Below are positions 40,761-52,589 of a stretch of 64,000 nt of DNA, piece after piece. Below the pieces are notes generated by a model. It was not told where the DNA came from, ran no database searches, and saw only the letters and a program-made list of their open reading frames with translations. A program made the position numbers and the translations under genes. The stretch comes from Cristatella mucedo (Eukaryota > Bryozoa > Phylactolaemata > Cristatellidae), in contig WPIO01000014.1 in NCBI GenBank assembly GCA_009760855.2, positions 4,334,501 to 4,398,500 on the forward strand. The letters run 5' to 3'. Within the stretch, counting starts at the first letter, position 1; every line of letters starts with the position of its first letter.

Positions 40761-41181
40761 TTTAAGCCTTTTAATTTACAAGGAAGAAGACTAACGAGAA
40801 GAAGGTTACAGCAGAAATCTAGACGGAATGCTACCAAGTGCTAGTCAATTAGAAGCGGGCATAAAAACTAATAGGATGCAATATCAAGTAATTTAACATT
40901 TTTTTGGTCAATGCCGCCCGTGTAGAACTGGAACAGCTTGCGTGAAATCTGCTCTTTTCTTGAAAAGGTTTTGGTAGCTTCTTGCGTAGCATTACCTTCC
41001 GATGTATTTTTGAAAGCTGGAACATTCCTTTTTTATTTCCCTTATAAAGCGCCCTGTTTGCCAGCTGAATTTTATGAGGCCCTATTTGTCCACGTTCAGA
41101 CACTTTGCTAATTCGCTAGCATAATAAGTTGATTCAAATTGCACACTGGCTTACGACCTGCACTGCAAGAAAATCTCTCAC

Positions 41182-41475
41182 CTGCGCCGAACGGGATTGT
41201 CATTTTCGGTCTCACGAAATGTCCGTTGCAGTCTATAAAACGCTCTGGACAAAACCTGCTGCTGTCCTTGAACACATCCTCGCGCAGATGAGCTGACATG
41301 ATATTCGCCACAACCGTGGTACCCTTAGGGATCAAGTGGCCACGCACCGTGACGTCAGCCGATGCCAGATGCATGGGAGACAATGGTGCGACGCATCCGA
41401 GGCGGAGCACTTCTGCCAGTACCGCCTGCGTAAACGGCATGTCCGCCTCGTCCTTCTCGGTAGGCAGTCTGTCAC
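41182..41475 (-). CDS. CYP2-clan cytochrome P450, exon 4 (K-helix, PERF)
   Basis: Acceptor GATTCAG before 41475; donor CAG/GTGAGA at 41181. The exon enters and leaves in phase 1 (294 nt). It encodes DRLPTEKDEADMPFTQAVLA, then EVLR of the K-helix ExxR, IPKGTTVVANIMSAH, and SRFCPERF with the PERF box, ending IPFGAG just before the haem loop. ExxR and PERF Arg form the P450 core salt-bridge network. No break is seen. A read-through frame into the intron is not part of the protein. Confidence 0.95.
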
Positions 41476-41569
41476 CTGAATCAATAAATCGAGCATAAGA
41501 TAGGACTAGAATGTCTCATACAGTCATTATATCAGCTATCGCAGTACATGAGTGATAAATCGAGGCATT

Positions 41570-41730
41570 TTTGTTAGCCCTGGTTTGAACCCGGTGTTAA
41601 AGCGATCGCCTTTATTAACCAAGGTCAAGGTGAATCCATTTGACAACCGAGGTCGTGGGCTCTAGCCCTGAGGCATACGTGAAGCACACAGATTAAGTTA
41701 TGTTAGGACGCTATAAAAATGAACTATATA
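41570..41730 (+). mobile_element. short tRNA-derived SINE, family B, diverged
   Basis: GAGGTCGTGGGCTCTAGCCC and GTGAAGCACACAGATTAAGT with CGCTATAAAAATGAAC. Confidence 0.6.
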
Positions 41731-42044
41731 TTATTGGATTTGAACTAAAATGTCTGTTATTACTAATATATCATGTTTACAAAATGCTAAAACCTAAAGA
41801 GAAACGGACGTCTACATCCCCAAGGAATCGCTGCTCTAAGAACATTATTCGATGTGGCCTATTAAAACTGATACCACGATCTTGATGGCAGAGGGCGAAT
41901 GATCGACGGAGCTCGCTAATGACCTTTTTTGGTTAATCTTCGACGACGCCTGACATACTTTTATGATCGCGGTCTAGCACCTTAATTTTTGGACATCGTC
42001 AGTGAAAGAGTAGCCGCTCTCTCACTCCCAATTGTGGTTTGTAA

Positions 42045-42125
42045 TAAAGGATTATCGGCTGCACGACTGGAACTCATGACCTGGTTAGGGAAGTGAGTGT
42101 GCCATACCCACGGGCCAAGATCCAA
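42045..42125 (-). mobile_element. tRNA-derived SINE, family A, partial
   Basis: TGGAACTCATGACCTGGTTA and CCCACGGGCCAAGATCCAAG correspond to the antisense B-box and A-box regions. Confidence 0.55.
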
Positions 42126-42479
42126 GGCTAAATCAAAATCCAAAAAGGCTGGAGTTATCTGCAATGGTTACATCTTTGTTTCTTTTCACAAGTACTTTGA
42201 AGGGCTTGCGAAAAACTGTGTTTGTGGCTTTCTCCTAGGGTTCATTCTGGTGACATACCCTAGCTTTGGCATTTTAAGCACAGTACTCTTCTCGCATATA
42301 AGAAATCAAATAAAAACGACAGGACTGCATTCTTCTGCCCTGGCCACTTTAAACATTTATACTCGGCGGGACTACAAAGTGCGTGAATCAGAACAACCTG
42401 CTTTATAAAGTGATTCTTGAGGGTCAACCTAATGAGGTAATATTTAGGTAAGCTAATTTAACAGCCTCAGTTATATAGT

Positions 42480-42775
42480 GGCAGAAGTGTCACTCACTTT
42501 TAGGTCCCTTCATTCTTTGGCTCCAGCCTACCCATCAGATCTATTACTACACCAGGCTAAGCATCGTACCACCCGCTTTTCGGAATATAATCGTTTGCCT
42601 ACTCAAATCCTTTGGAGACCATGCCTTTAGTTCGTATGCTCCCAAAGCCTGGAACTCACTTCCAACTTGCGTCACGACATCCCCTGACTTGACCACATCA
42701 GCAAACGTAAAGTGCCTAGAAAGAGATTGAGTTCTCTGAGGGCGCTTTATCAAATGCATTATTATTATTCCTCTT
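42480..42775 (+). mobile_element. LINE family A 3' fragment with internal deletion
   Basis: CACTCACTTTTAGGTCCCTT through SSYAPKAWNSLPT-like reading to CCTGACTTGACCACATCAGC, then jumps to the tail AAAGTGCCTAGAAAGAGATT. About 170 bp of 3' UTR is missing compared with 53160-53400. Confidence 0.82.
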
Positions 42776-42794
42776 ATTATTTAAAAATAAACTA

Positions 42795-43410
42795 AAAACG
42801 TATACATTTATCACAGCATTTAGGTGGGTCCATTGTATTCGTCCTTTATGTGCTTTTGTGTGCTGACACAGTGTATGCTGCCATTAACAAAACTTGCATG
42901 CTGACCCTGTGCATTGTCGTCCGATTCGCACAGCAGAGAGCCAGTCGATGACCGACACCAACAGTTTATTGCACGACGCACGGAGCCGAGGGACGCATGG
43001 CTCCCTTCGCCCCCTTCTCCCACTCGACTCCTCTCGATTCGACCCCTACTGACCCCTGGTCTTCCATCCGATTATTCATCGGATGGAGGACCACAACTGT
43101 GAGCCGGCCGACCCTGATGGTGAATCCACCAATCTGTTCAGCAACGGGTGACCGGCCTGTGTCCACGCCACATCACAGGCGGACCGAAGCTGTGCACCGC
43201 CCCCTTTTGGTGATGCTCCTAACAGCTGTTCACCAGAGGCTTATCAGAGGAGCCTGCATACAATCGAGCTACACGCATGTAACCCCTAACCATGTTTATT
43301 GGGCATGCTAACACTAAACATTCGATCGTGCTTCCTTTTCAGAAAATGAAAAGTGCCTCGAAAGAGATTGAGTTCTCTGAGGGCGCTATATCTAATGTAT
43401 TATTATTCTT
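42795..43410 (+). mobile_element. LINE family A 3' UTR split by a solo LTR
   Basis: TGCTGACACAGTGTATGCTG is upstream and AACCCCTAACCATGTTTATT downstream of the LTR at 42915-43273. The tail GAGGGCGCTATATCTAATGT ends near 43410. Confidence 0.8.
42915..43273 (-). mobile_element. solo LTR (359 bp)
   Basis: Begins TGTCGTCC and ends GCTACA on the + strand (TG...CA). It is flanked by TGCAT and CGCAT, a 4-of-5 target duplication. On the - strand it carries an AATAAA polyadenylation signal (42966-42971) close to its 3' end, which sets the orientation. It interrupts LINE A sequence known intact elsewhere in the window. Confidence 0.75.
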
Positions 43411-43429
43411 GTTATATGTATTAAAAGAG

Positions 43430-43545
43430 CCTTCACGGCTATCATCAACGTTTGCTGTGGTCAATAAAGAGTCGACCACTGCAGAATCGAACCTCGACCC
43501 GAGTGTGAAGAGCGAGCACCTTACCTTTGGGCTATGACCCTGGAG
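43430..43545 (-). mobile_element. tRNA-derived SINE, family A
   Basis: CACGGCTATCATCAACGTTT, GCAGAATCGAACCTCGACCC and ACCTTTGGGCTATGACCCTG. Confidence 0.7.
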
Positions 43546-43549
43546 CATC

Positions 43550-45688
43550 CTTCTGCGTCAGTATAAATCTCATCGGAAAGTCGATATCCGTAGTAAGGTT
43601 GTGTGGATAAACATTATTTGCAGTTATACTTATCGTACATTTCTCCCCGTGAAAGATTATAGTTGAAAGAAAGTGCGGCCCTTGCTACAGCATTGGCGCT
43701 ATATTTTCACATTTCAGGTAAGATTAAGTGACCTCCATAACCTCAGCTTAAGCAGTATCGAAAAAATAAATCTGAATTAAAGAGTTCATCGATTGGGTGT
43801 GATATTTCTGAAGCCAACGACTGACTGCAGCATGGGCAAGGGGGCTGCCTGGCTGCAGTCCTCTTTAAGCAGCATTGCACGCCTCTTCTGAGATCCGCCG
43901 CTCGCTGTGACAGGTTGTCCATAGTAAGGGCAAAGTTAATCCCCCTCTGCGAAAAAAGAGATGAGCTCCTTTATAAATTGCTTGCTCCGAACGCTGCTGC
44001 TAAGCAGCCAGACAACTATTCCACTCCAAGCCAACCTGAATTAAGCAATATTGGTGGCACAAGTATATATGGACCTCAGACTGTGTAAGAACAATGCGTA
44101 ACTTTAGACTGCATCGTGAGCGGCGAGCAAGTGATCGAAGACTCTTGACGCTGTACAAGTATGCGCAGGATAAAACATGAGGACATTCAGACTTGAAAAT
44201 GCAGAGCCTAAAGGTCGTTTGTGTCCTCTTCCGGCTTCGAATTGTACATCCGCCGACGGCGTGCGGGCCCATGTCCTTGCAACTTCCGAATGGCGCCGGC
44301 ACGTGATTGCTACCGCGTAAATCGAGCTATTGGTCTGGCAGGTTGTGCAGGAAGCTGATGAGACTTTCGCGGTTTTCTTCAGCACACCCAGTTGTTCGCA
44401 AATGACGAGCAACAACCGTTAAGCCAAGAAATTGCTACGCTAAGGTCCTTCACAGCATACAGTAAATGTGGTTGTGTTATCCAATTGTATCCTGTTGGCG
44501 CCGAACTCGTCAAACCTTAATTTCGTATCATGTGTCACGATGGCTGTCATATGGCGCGACGTGACCCAGAGGCCCATTGCATGCCACACGTCAATTCAAT
44601 TAAAGTAAAAGGCAAAGTTAGGCTGATTATAATGCTCCATATATGTAGACGCAGAAGAGCCGCGTAAAGGCGATCACTTTCACTTGCAGTGGGCAATACG
44701 GGATTGCTTGCTTTAGAACTCAAACTCAAGACCTTCGTCCCGCAGTGTGATCACCTTGCACATAGGCTAAGCCCCGGAGGTGCATTTTTACTCCAGTTAA
44801 GTATATTCAATGAATGACACATCAAACGTGTCATCCAACCTAGCAGTAGTTAATGCTAGCCTTGGCCCTGGATAGGTTCCTCTGGAACACAGGCGGAGCC
44901 AGGATTCTCATCAGGACGCAAGACCCACAATATTTTAATGTAGGGGACACGATCCGAAAGTAATGGAAAATTATAGCGAATAATCATAGCATTTATTTAT
45001 CACGCATTCGGCGGCTGCTCAACGAGCTGAAGGACATAATTGTGTCATTTGTGGCGGTCATCGAGAGTAGGAATGAAATAGGGGTGGCCCAGGTCGCTGC
45101 CCTGCTGTAGGGGAGACAAATGCCCTCACGCCCGTGGCTCAGCCACTTACCGGAAGCATGTTGTACGCAAAGGTGCCTACTCAGTCGTTTGCACTGCTGA
45201 AGAAAATGTGCACGAGAGAAGGGATTGAGTTGATTCGGACAGTCCAAGTTTTACATGACGGATCTTCTACAAGACTTACTGGCTCCCATGCATTTAGTCA
45301 GTTTTGAAAAACGAAATGGTTTGCATATTATTAATAGAACTAACGGTTACGAAAAAATTCTCTGTACAATTTTAGCCAGTTAGTTTAACAGAAATCTCGC
45401 CATCGGAATCCATTGACATGTACGTAGGACGTAAGGTGCGATAAGAATTTCTGCAATAATGACCGTTAGCAGTAAACCAGTGTTGCTACTGAACTGACTG
45501 CCATGTTTAAAGCACTACCCAGTAGCACCACTGTAGGATTTCACAGACCTGAACTGAAAATACAGAAAATAATGCCGGTGTGTCTTGCTCCAGGAGCTAG
45601 GCCTACGACCGCCGAAACCAAGTGCAACGTGCATGCCAATCACCGACCATAAGATCTAGTGTGCCGCAAAGCGAGACGCTGTGCTTAC
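43550..45688. other. P450 intron 3, part without recognised gene
   Basis: Contains a degenerate antisense SINE at about 44660-44775 (GGCGATCACTTTCACTTGCA, CATAGGCTAAGCCCCGG). The rest shows no coding motif, repeat array or RNA gene. Confidence 0.6.
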
Positions 45689-45869
45689 CAAGGTGTCCAT
45701 CGATCTCTTGTTGAACGCGTTGCTGATAGTGCGGGTGAATGATCATGTAAAGGAAAGCCCAGCGCAGGGCGTTGGCTGTGGTATCAGTTCCAGCGGTCAG
45801 AAGCTGAGTGACCACGGCCACGCAGTTATCATCTACAAGCAACGAACCATCACCACCGTTGTACACATA
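45689..45869 (-). CDS. CYP2-clan cytochrome P450, exon 3 (I-helix)
   Basis: Donor TTG/GTAAGC at 45688. The frame contains LLTAGTDTTANALRW, the oxygen-activation motif AGTDTT of the I-helix, and HPHYQQRVQQEIDGHLG, leaving in phase 1 as exon 4 requires. The acceptor is uncertain. The one at 45870 (GTTAG) keeps family-like upstream residues but enters in phase 0, while exon 2 ends in phase 1. A second acceptor at 45833 (GCTTGTAG) restores the phase but drops about 12 residues. With the second site the whole coding sequence is 1,461 nt (486 residues). Confidence 0.9.
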
Positions 45870-46143
45870 CTAACTGGCATCTCGGCCATGGAAAGATGTG
45901 TTTTATTGAAACTGAGGGCAAAACTAACCCAAAAAGAGAGACGAGATATTGCGCTAGTAAAGGAAATTCGGTTCGATTTTAGAGAAAATTGCTTCTGACT
46001 CCGTACCGCGGCGAGTGCATAATGATTATCTCATGAATGATGACTTATGTAAAGTTTTCACTACTTGTCTCGTCAATCTTTTAGCCACTACTGACACCGT
46101 GGGTCACCAAGTCCTTTTTGAGCACCAATCACATCACCGGGGC

Positions 46144-46169
46144 ATCGCCGGCACTACAGTGCCGGCGAT
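46144..46169. repeat. short perfect inverted repeat
   Basis: 12-bp arms ATCGCCGGCACT and AGTGCCGGCGAT around AC. GC-rich hairpin in P450 intron 2; no T-run follows. Confidence 0.85.
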
Positions 46170-46299
46170 TTAGGTTCTATCTCAGTGTGCGAATTCAGAC
46201 GGTACACGGCAACCGCCAATGGTCATCCACTGAGCCTATACAAGTAAAGTAAGTCCAGGGATCTTTTAAGGTGCACTTCTTTTCACAGATTATACCCTT

Positions 46300-47030
46300 C
46301 CTCTTGCTGATGCACTCGTCAAACTCAATTCGGGTTTTCATTTTTATGTAGATGGCACAGTGGCTGCTGCAACTGTACTTGGCTCCCTCTCTGCCTTCCA
46401 GCAGCGTCTCGCACTTTCTCAGCTCCCTTGCATTATGCTTTACTCACAATCTCACTTGAATGGCAGCAAAAATTCTTAACTTTAATGAAGATAAAACCAG
46501 CTTACTAATGGCCAAACGTCAAGAGGCTTAACGGCTATCGCCTCGCTTGCAGCTGCGATATAGGATCACACACCGCAGGATTCAAATCCGCGACCTCGGG
46601 ACCGAGGTCGTGAAAAGTGACCGCCCTACATATGTGTTCCACGACGGCAACCTAATCGGAGTTAATTTCTAATCAGATCTCCCTTCGCAGCACCTTCTCT
46701 TCTGACTTTGATCGTTTGGTAGGCCTCTGAACAGCCTCTAATCTCAAGGAGACGGGGCATCCATTTCCCATGCTCTCATTGCCAGGAGCTGAATATCAAC
46801 TGACCTCCTTCCCCACCTCCTGATTTCGTGACATTTAAAAAGTGGGTCACACCCAATGGTGCTCGTCCAAGACCGTGCTCCCTCCGTCTACAAAATTGTT
46901 CTCTTATGCGTTCGCGTTCCCATCCTAAATTTCGCATCTTACGACTCCTTTATTGACGCTTCTTTGTCAGCACTTTAAAAAGTGCTTAGACAAATTGATT
47001 TTCTTGGAGAACTATATAAATGGATTGCCC
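46300..47030 (+). mobile_element. degenerate LINE fragments with a nested antisense SINE
   Basis: 46315-46510 reads GFHFYVDGTV (the YVDD box, last D lost) and LNFNEDKTSLLM. 46510-46640 is an antisense family A SINE (GGATTCAAATCCGCGACCTC). 46690-46870 resembles the LINE C-terminus, and AAGTGCTTAGACAAATTGAT near 46980 the tail. Confidence 0.55.
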
Positions 47031-47039
47031 AGTTTCCCT

Positions 47040-47780
47040 GCAAAGATAAGTATTCTATAGCACACAATGTTCATGTCAAAAGCTTGCCAGAAAGTAGCTT
47101 AGCTGATATGAGAACGGGATTGAACATGATTTTGATGACTTCAAGGTAATGAGGAAAATGGCAGATCGGTTAAAAGAGCCCTTTCTACGTAAACAAATAA
47201 TGTGTCAATTGATCGTTGAAGGCAGACAATTATGAATAAAGTTTGCGTAAACACTAAAACCCACAACAGAAAGTCGTATAGTGGAATGTCCATCCCGTAG
47301 CCATATAGTAAAACCAGACGCATTCGGCTAGAATTAAGGCAAAAATCAGAACAAAAAGTTCTAAAACTTACGCAAAATAAATTGCAACATCTAGGAACAA
47401 CGTTTGCAAGATATAGCACACTGAAATGTACTGTTTAAGGTCAACATGTCCTATCGATAAAAACCAAGGCTGCCATAATTCATAAAATTTTAGAGCAATC
47501 CGAGATGGCAGGTGAACGCAAAATCTTTGTGCTCTCTACCTGCAAAATCTGCATAAATAAAACTATAACTTCATGATTGAGGTTCAATGACACTGTAGCT
47601 GCTCGGCATTTGGCATTAGCCTGAAATACGGATACCTTTGGCATGTTTTCCGTTTTATTTTGACCGGATCAAGAGTAGCGTTCGGTCGAGAATGGGAATA
47701 ATTTTTAAATGCTGCATTGCCCGGCATGATCGCTATTGCTTTGTAAGATTTTCTTTTTGATTTGCCGTGTACTTCCCGAA
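47040..47780. other. no recognised feature
   Basis: AT-rich intronic sequence; only short unconserved frames. Confidence 0.5.
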
Positions 47781-47787
47781 AAATGCT

Positions 47788-47915
47788 GACACCAGCATTC
47801 CTGTCAACCTCGGAGTAATGACGCCGGCATTCACGCCAACCTCAGAATAATGACACCAGCGCTCCTATCAACCTCAGAATAATGACACCGACATGCCTGT
47901 CAACATCGGAATAAC
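47788..47915. repeat. minisatellite, 32 bp x 4
   Basis: Four consecutive 32-bp units of the type GACACCAGCATTCCTGTCAA CCTCGGAATAAT, each differing at 2-7 positions. Confidence 0.9.
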
Positions 47916-48829
47916 TTAATAGCTGACGCAGTACTCTTTGACCGAGCCCTTCTACCCTCAGTGACAACCGTTGCATCAAATTAAATTACGAGGCATGTTA
48001 CACGTGCCACATTTGAATGGCCCCGGCTTGCTTACTGACGACCGTCAGCTTTCTTTCTTTGTACCAAAACGCTTCTTATCTATTCATGAATACAAAGTTG
48101 GCATGCTCTTTTTAAGACACCTGGAGTTCCCCCTCAATCGCAAAGCTTTCTATTACTTGGCCTTGCAGGAGCACAAATCCTGTAACGATCTCTCAGCGTG
48201 CCTCAGCGTGTCCCCTCCGGGCAAATACTAAATCTACTAAATAGTTCCTGTCAGACTAAAGGCAGCCAGCTTGTGAGAACAGTGGCAGCTGGCCGAACTC
48301 GGCATTCTCGTGCCGCTGCCTTTCACGAAGCGCTGACACGCCGTCGGGGTTTCGAAGAGCGGTTAGAAATGCTATTCACAAGACAAGCAAGCAGTTTTAA
48401 CTCGAATAAGGCCGGAAATTCATCCTTACGAATTATCGCCGAAGGCTTCGCATTTTTTTTAGTTCGTCCCGTCGGTCACAGACACTAGGACACCGCACAA
48501 GTCTCTTCGGATACCGACTAACTGCCCGGCTGTGCTCGGCTCTGCTGCTGCTCTGACCACGCGGTCGTGCGGTTTCTTCGGTTGACTGAGCTGTTAGCTA
48601 GCAGAATTTCACCACAATGTATTGAGGTGCTCGAAACGGACTACACATCGAGCTACCAATTTTCGGCAGCATGTGTAATCGACGCTTGTTAAGCCGTCCC
48701 CGCAGTGTTACTGTGAACCGTGTGGCAACTGCCATGCAGGCCAAGTCGGCCTGCTATTTCAAGCTGGCGCCCTATTGAAAATGAGTTGTCACTTGATACG
48801 TACATCGCCTCCAAGGTCAAGTCAGCACT

Positions 48830-49085
48830 GTCAGCTGATTAACACTTAAAAATCAGGGCTTGTTTAGACTAGAGTTCGAGAGCCAAACTAGTTCACGCCT
48901 TTGTGATATCGCATCTAGATTAGTGCAATTCCCTTTATTAAGGACTCCCAACCTGTGCCTTTAATCTTCTGCAGCTGGTGCAATACTGAGCAGCTGCTCG
49001 GCTCCGTCATCTACGACGAGGCTAATAAGGGCATCACTTCTAGTTGAGTTTCTCTAGCTCCCTCTCAAGCATCAAATCGATTTCA
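48830..49085 (+). mobile_element. degenerate LINE reverse transcriptase fragment
   Basis: Readings LVHAFVISHLD and CNSLY near 48890-48940, and LLQLVQY near 48970, match the family A block at 52735-52830. It ends at the CT satellite. Confidence 0.6.
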
Positions 49086-49090
49086 TGATT

Positions 49091-49139
49091 CTCTCTCTCT
49101 CTCTCTCTCTCACCTCTCTCTCTTTCCTCTCTCTCTCTC

Positions 49140-49197
<58 letters not shown>

Positions 49198-49219
49198 TCT
49201 CATTCTCTCTCTCTCTCTC

Positions 49220-49285
<66 letters not shown>

Positions 49286-49630
49286 TCTCACTCTCTCTCT
49301 CTTACTCTCTCTTTCGCCCTCGCCCTCTCTCTCTCTCTCCCTCTCATTCTCTCTTTCACTCTCGCCCTCTCTCTCTCTCTCTCTCTCTCTCTCTAGGTTT
49401 CTATCCACTCTCTCTCTCCCTCTCTTTCTCAAGCACTTTCTCCTTCTATCTCTCTCTCCTTCTCTCTTCTCTCTCCCTCTCTCTCTCTCTCACCCTCTCT
49501 CCTTCTCTCTCTCTCTCTCACTCACTCACTCACTCACTCACTCACTCACTCACTCACTCACTCACTCACTCACTCACTCACTCTCTCCCTCTCTCCCCTC
49601 TCGTTCTCTTTCTCGCTCTCTCCCTTGCAC

Positions 49631-49713
<83 letters not shown>

Positions 49714-49720
49714 CTGTCCG

Positions 49721-49798
<78 letters not shown>
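49091..49798. repeat. CT-rich microsatellite, about 0.7 kb
   Basis: Long (CT)n tracts with interruptions, and about 16 copies of CTCA at 49518-49582. Open frames of Leu/Ser or Arg/Glu repeats here are artefacts. Confidence 0.98.
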
Positions 49799-49800
<2 letters not shown>

Positions 49801-50603
49801 GCCTACAGGTCGTTTGCAGCAGTGCGACCTGTGCGACCTCCTTGCTCTTCCAATTTGCTCCCATGCTACCCGCTCCTCTTCGGCTTCCACTGGTCTCAGC
49901 ACTCCTCATCCTCCTACATTAAAATCTTCTGGCGATCGGTCCTTCAGTGAACTTGTGCTTCAGTGAACTTGTCGTTGTTGTTCCAGTGTATTCTGCGTGC
50001 TTTCGCATATATGATTCAGAGCAAGTTTCCAACCAGGGGTCCTACTAACTGATGGCCCCGAATGTCTTTTGTGTGCTTTTGTATGCTGGCCTAAGCACGA
50101 TACTTTGTGCTTTTACATGCTTGTATAAGTATGATATTATGAATTTCATTAACTCTCGATGCTTGGTTCTCACACAGTCACTTCTAAAGTGGAATTGAGA
50201 ATTTATTCCCTTAGGGTCCAATAAAAATGACTTGTTACTGCTATTGTTATTATCAACTTTAGCATCCTATAGTGGAGCTAGCAAAGTGGAGGGCAGTGTG
50301 GAATAATTTTTTCCAAAGCATCCGTTTGTGCCAAATTCCGCGCTCCGCCGAAGATCGGCACTCCTGGCTACAGTCTGGGATGACTCACTAGTTTTCCTAG
50401 AAGCGGAGGGTTCCGATTGGCTCTAACATTCAGTGTTTCGATGGCTCTCCAACGGACTAGTAGCTTCCATATTACTACGCATCCTGGCTAGCACGAACCC
50501 TCCTGGTGGGTGGGTAGGGAGAGCCGGCGCAATGGCGCTGCATATGCAGCTTGCTGCCTGGACGCACCCGTGAAAGCAGTAGACGTCGCGTCGGCACATG
50601 TAC

Positions 50604-51095
50604 TTTGCGTCTGCAGGAATTCGTCGACTATGCACGGCTCCTTGCTCGCGAACCGGTTGTCCTTGTGACTGCGAACGAGGTCGAGCAAGTACTGCTGCTG
50701 AATCGCCGTCCTCCGCTTGTAGTCGTGGTAACCGAGCGGGTCGAACGGAAGACGCTTGAGCACGGGCAGCGCCTCCGCCAGCTGAACGGCGGGCAGCACT
50801 CGAAGGCGCCAGCTGCTCGTCTCCATCAGCCACTGGAACTTGGCGCTCGCGTAATCGTAGCGCGATCCGAATAGCAGGCTAACGATGACATTTGCCGCCG
50901 CGAACTGTAGATCCCTTTCGACGTCGAACGCCTCGGAGCGAGCCTTCTCGATTTTCGCGACGAGGTGCTCCATCTCGTCGCGAACTCTCGTCTCGATGCC
51001 GCCGCGCTCTAAGCGGTCCAGCTTGCTCAGAGCTTGCAAGACGAACCGCCGGAGCTCTTTCCACACCGGATACGGCGAATATAGAATGCCGTTGT
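50604..51095 (-). CDS. CYP2-clan cytochrome P450, exon 2 (C- to G-helices)
   Basis: Acceptor TTTCTTTCCTAG precedes 51095. The first two bases complete the codon begun in exon 1. It reads NGILYSPYPVWKELRRF with the C-helix WxxxR motif, then ANVIVSLLFGSRYDYASAKF, LPFDPLGYHDYKRR and CIVDEFLQTQ. These blocks are in the order and spacing of CYP2 enzymes. The best donor (AAA/GTACAT at 50603) leaves phase 1. No stop or shift is present in 492 nt. Confidence 0.93.
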
Positions 51096-51224
51096 CTAGG
51101 AAAGAAAACAGCGCCAGCCATGCAACCTCTTGCCACCTTAGTTAAGCGGCTGAGAGCGTCGTTCTCGGAGCTTCAATTCGTCCACTCGTGGCAGATAATC
51201 CGGGGCAGCGTGAAATGATCGGCG

Positions 51225-51262
51225 AAAGGGAAGGAAGGAAGGAAGGAAGGAAGGAAGGAAGA
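51225..51262. repeat. (GGAA)n microsatellite
   Basis: About nine copies of GGAA. Confidence 0.95.
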
Positions 51263-52589
51263 AAACGCTAAAGTAAAGGCGTACAGCGAACGCCTCGCCG
51301 AGCAAGTGGCCCTACTGCCGGTCATCCACTGGAGACGCTACGACGGCAGCGGAGAGCGGAGTTTAATCGGCCCGATTGCTCAATCGCTGCAGCGCTTCTC
51401 ACGTCGGCCGGCCCCCCGTAGCCTGACGAATCGGCCTTGACCCTGGACACGCGAGGGGGGCTGTCGTGGGTTTAAACGAAGACTGCTGCGGGCTGCTGTT
51501 GGCTTCAAGGCAAGCGACCGAAATTTCTTTCTCCTGCGAATGTCTCTACTATACGTGGAAAATGAGAATAACATAGCAGAAACTTACAAAGACTGTGCAC
51601 GAGAAAGTTTCATTTGATAGGTTTCAGCTTTTCCCAATCAATAGCAGATGGGTGGTTGCTTTCTTTTTATTAGTTTTACTTTCTAGCCTCGACCTGACTT
51701 CCGCGAAACCCCTTAATGTTAGAGAAATGCATCTTTTGGAAATCCCAAACTTGACTGTCAGGAAGTCATGGTTCGACATGTTTGACCGTGTCAGCGATCT
51801 ACAATTTAGGCAGAGATGTGCTTATTAGCTTCGGAAAGAGCAAATCTCCCGCAGAAAACGTGCCAGCATTTGTTTAGAAAAGGTGTGTATATTTATAAAG
51901 CTTGTCTTTAGGGCACAATGGCCGGGGCTCTACCACCCACAATGCAAAGCTTGACCATTGTTTGGGTTACTGTAGGCCGAATCAGGCTTGTAAAACATTA
52001 AGCAATGCAATGCTAAACATGATTGCAGATATAAATGCAAGTGGGTTAACAGGGCTATATCTAAATCACTTTGGGTGCATTCTTAATTATTTGTAGGTAC
52101 CAGCGTACTCTCACCAATCAGGAAAAAACAAATTTAAACGCTAAGACGTCCAAGATAATTTAATGAAAACTTATCTGGCTTATTTCTGAAAAATTAATTA
52201 AATAAATAAAAGCGCTCCGTTGAGAGATATTCTCCCAGCGATTACATGCGTAATTTATGTAGGCTCCGAACAGAAGCCTGCTCATCACTATTTTATAATT
52301 CAGCGCGTATTTAAATATTCAATTGCAACTATTACACGTGTATTTACTAGTGCATGTAATAGATTTGTGTACAATTTTGTAAATTCTGCCCTGGTATTTT
52401 TTGTATGTCACTCTTCATACTTGTACCGGCTTAATATTACTACGAGAATCGCAAAGGACACAAGTCAAGTTCAATGTCTGCGACATGGTTTTACGGGCTC
52501 ACGGACTTACGAAATCACATTCTAAATTATATGCATTGATTACCACAAAGTCGAAGTAATTACCAATATTTCCTTGCTGCACCTCTACG

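Larger units (their letters stand above)
35440..41181 (-). other. P450 intron 4
   Basis: A 5.7-kb intron. It holds a GC-rich 5' flank of exon 5 (to about 35930), a LINE B fragment (36110-36260), SINEs (36575-36715, 38965-39125) and LINE A tails (38905-38960, 39535-39620, 40195-40760). The stretch 36720-38900 shows nothing I recognise. Confidence 0.75.

Noticed and set aside
43980-44415. Two overlapping 100-codon - strand frames in P450 intron 3
   Set aside because: No P450 or other motif, no flanking splice signals in phase, and not needed for a full-length enzyme.
49085-49966. Long Leu/Ser and Arg/Glu open frames on both strands
   Set aside because: They are translations of the CT microsatellite and its complement, with no start context or conserved domain.
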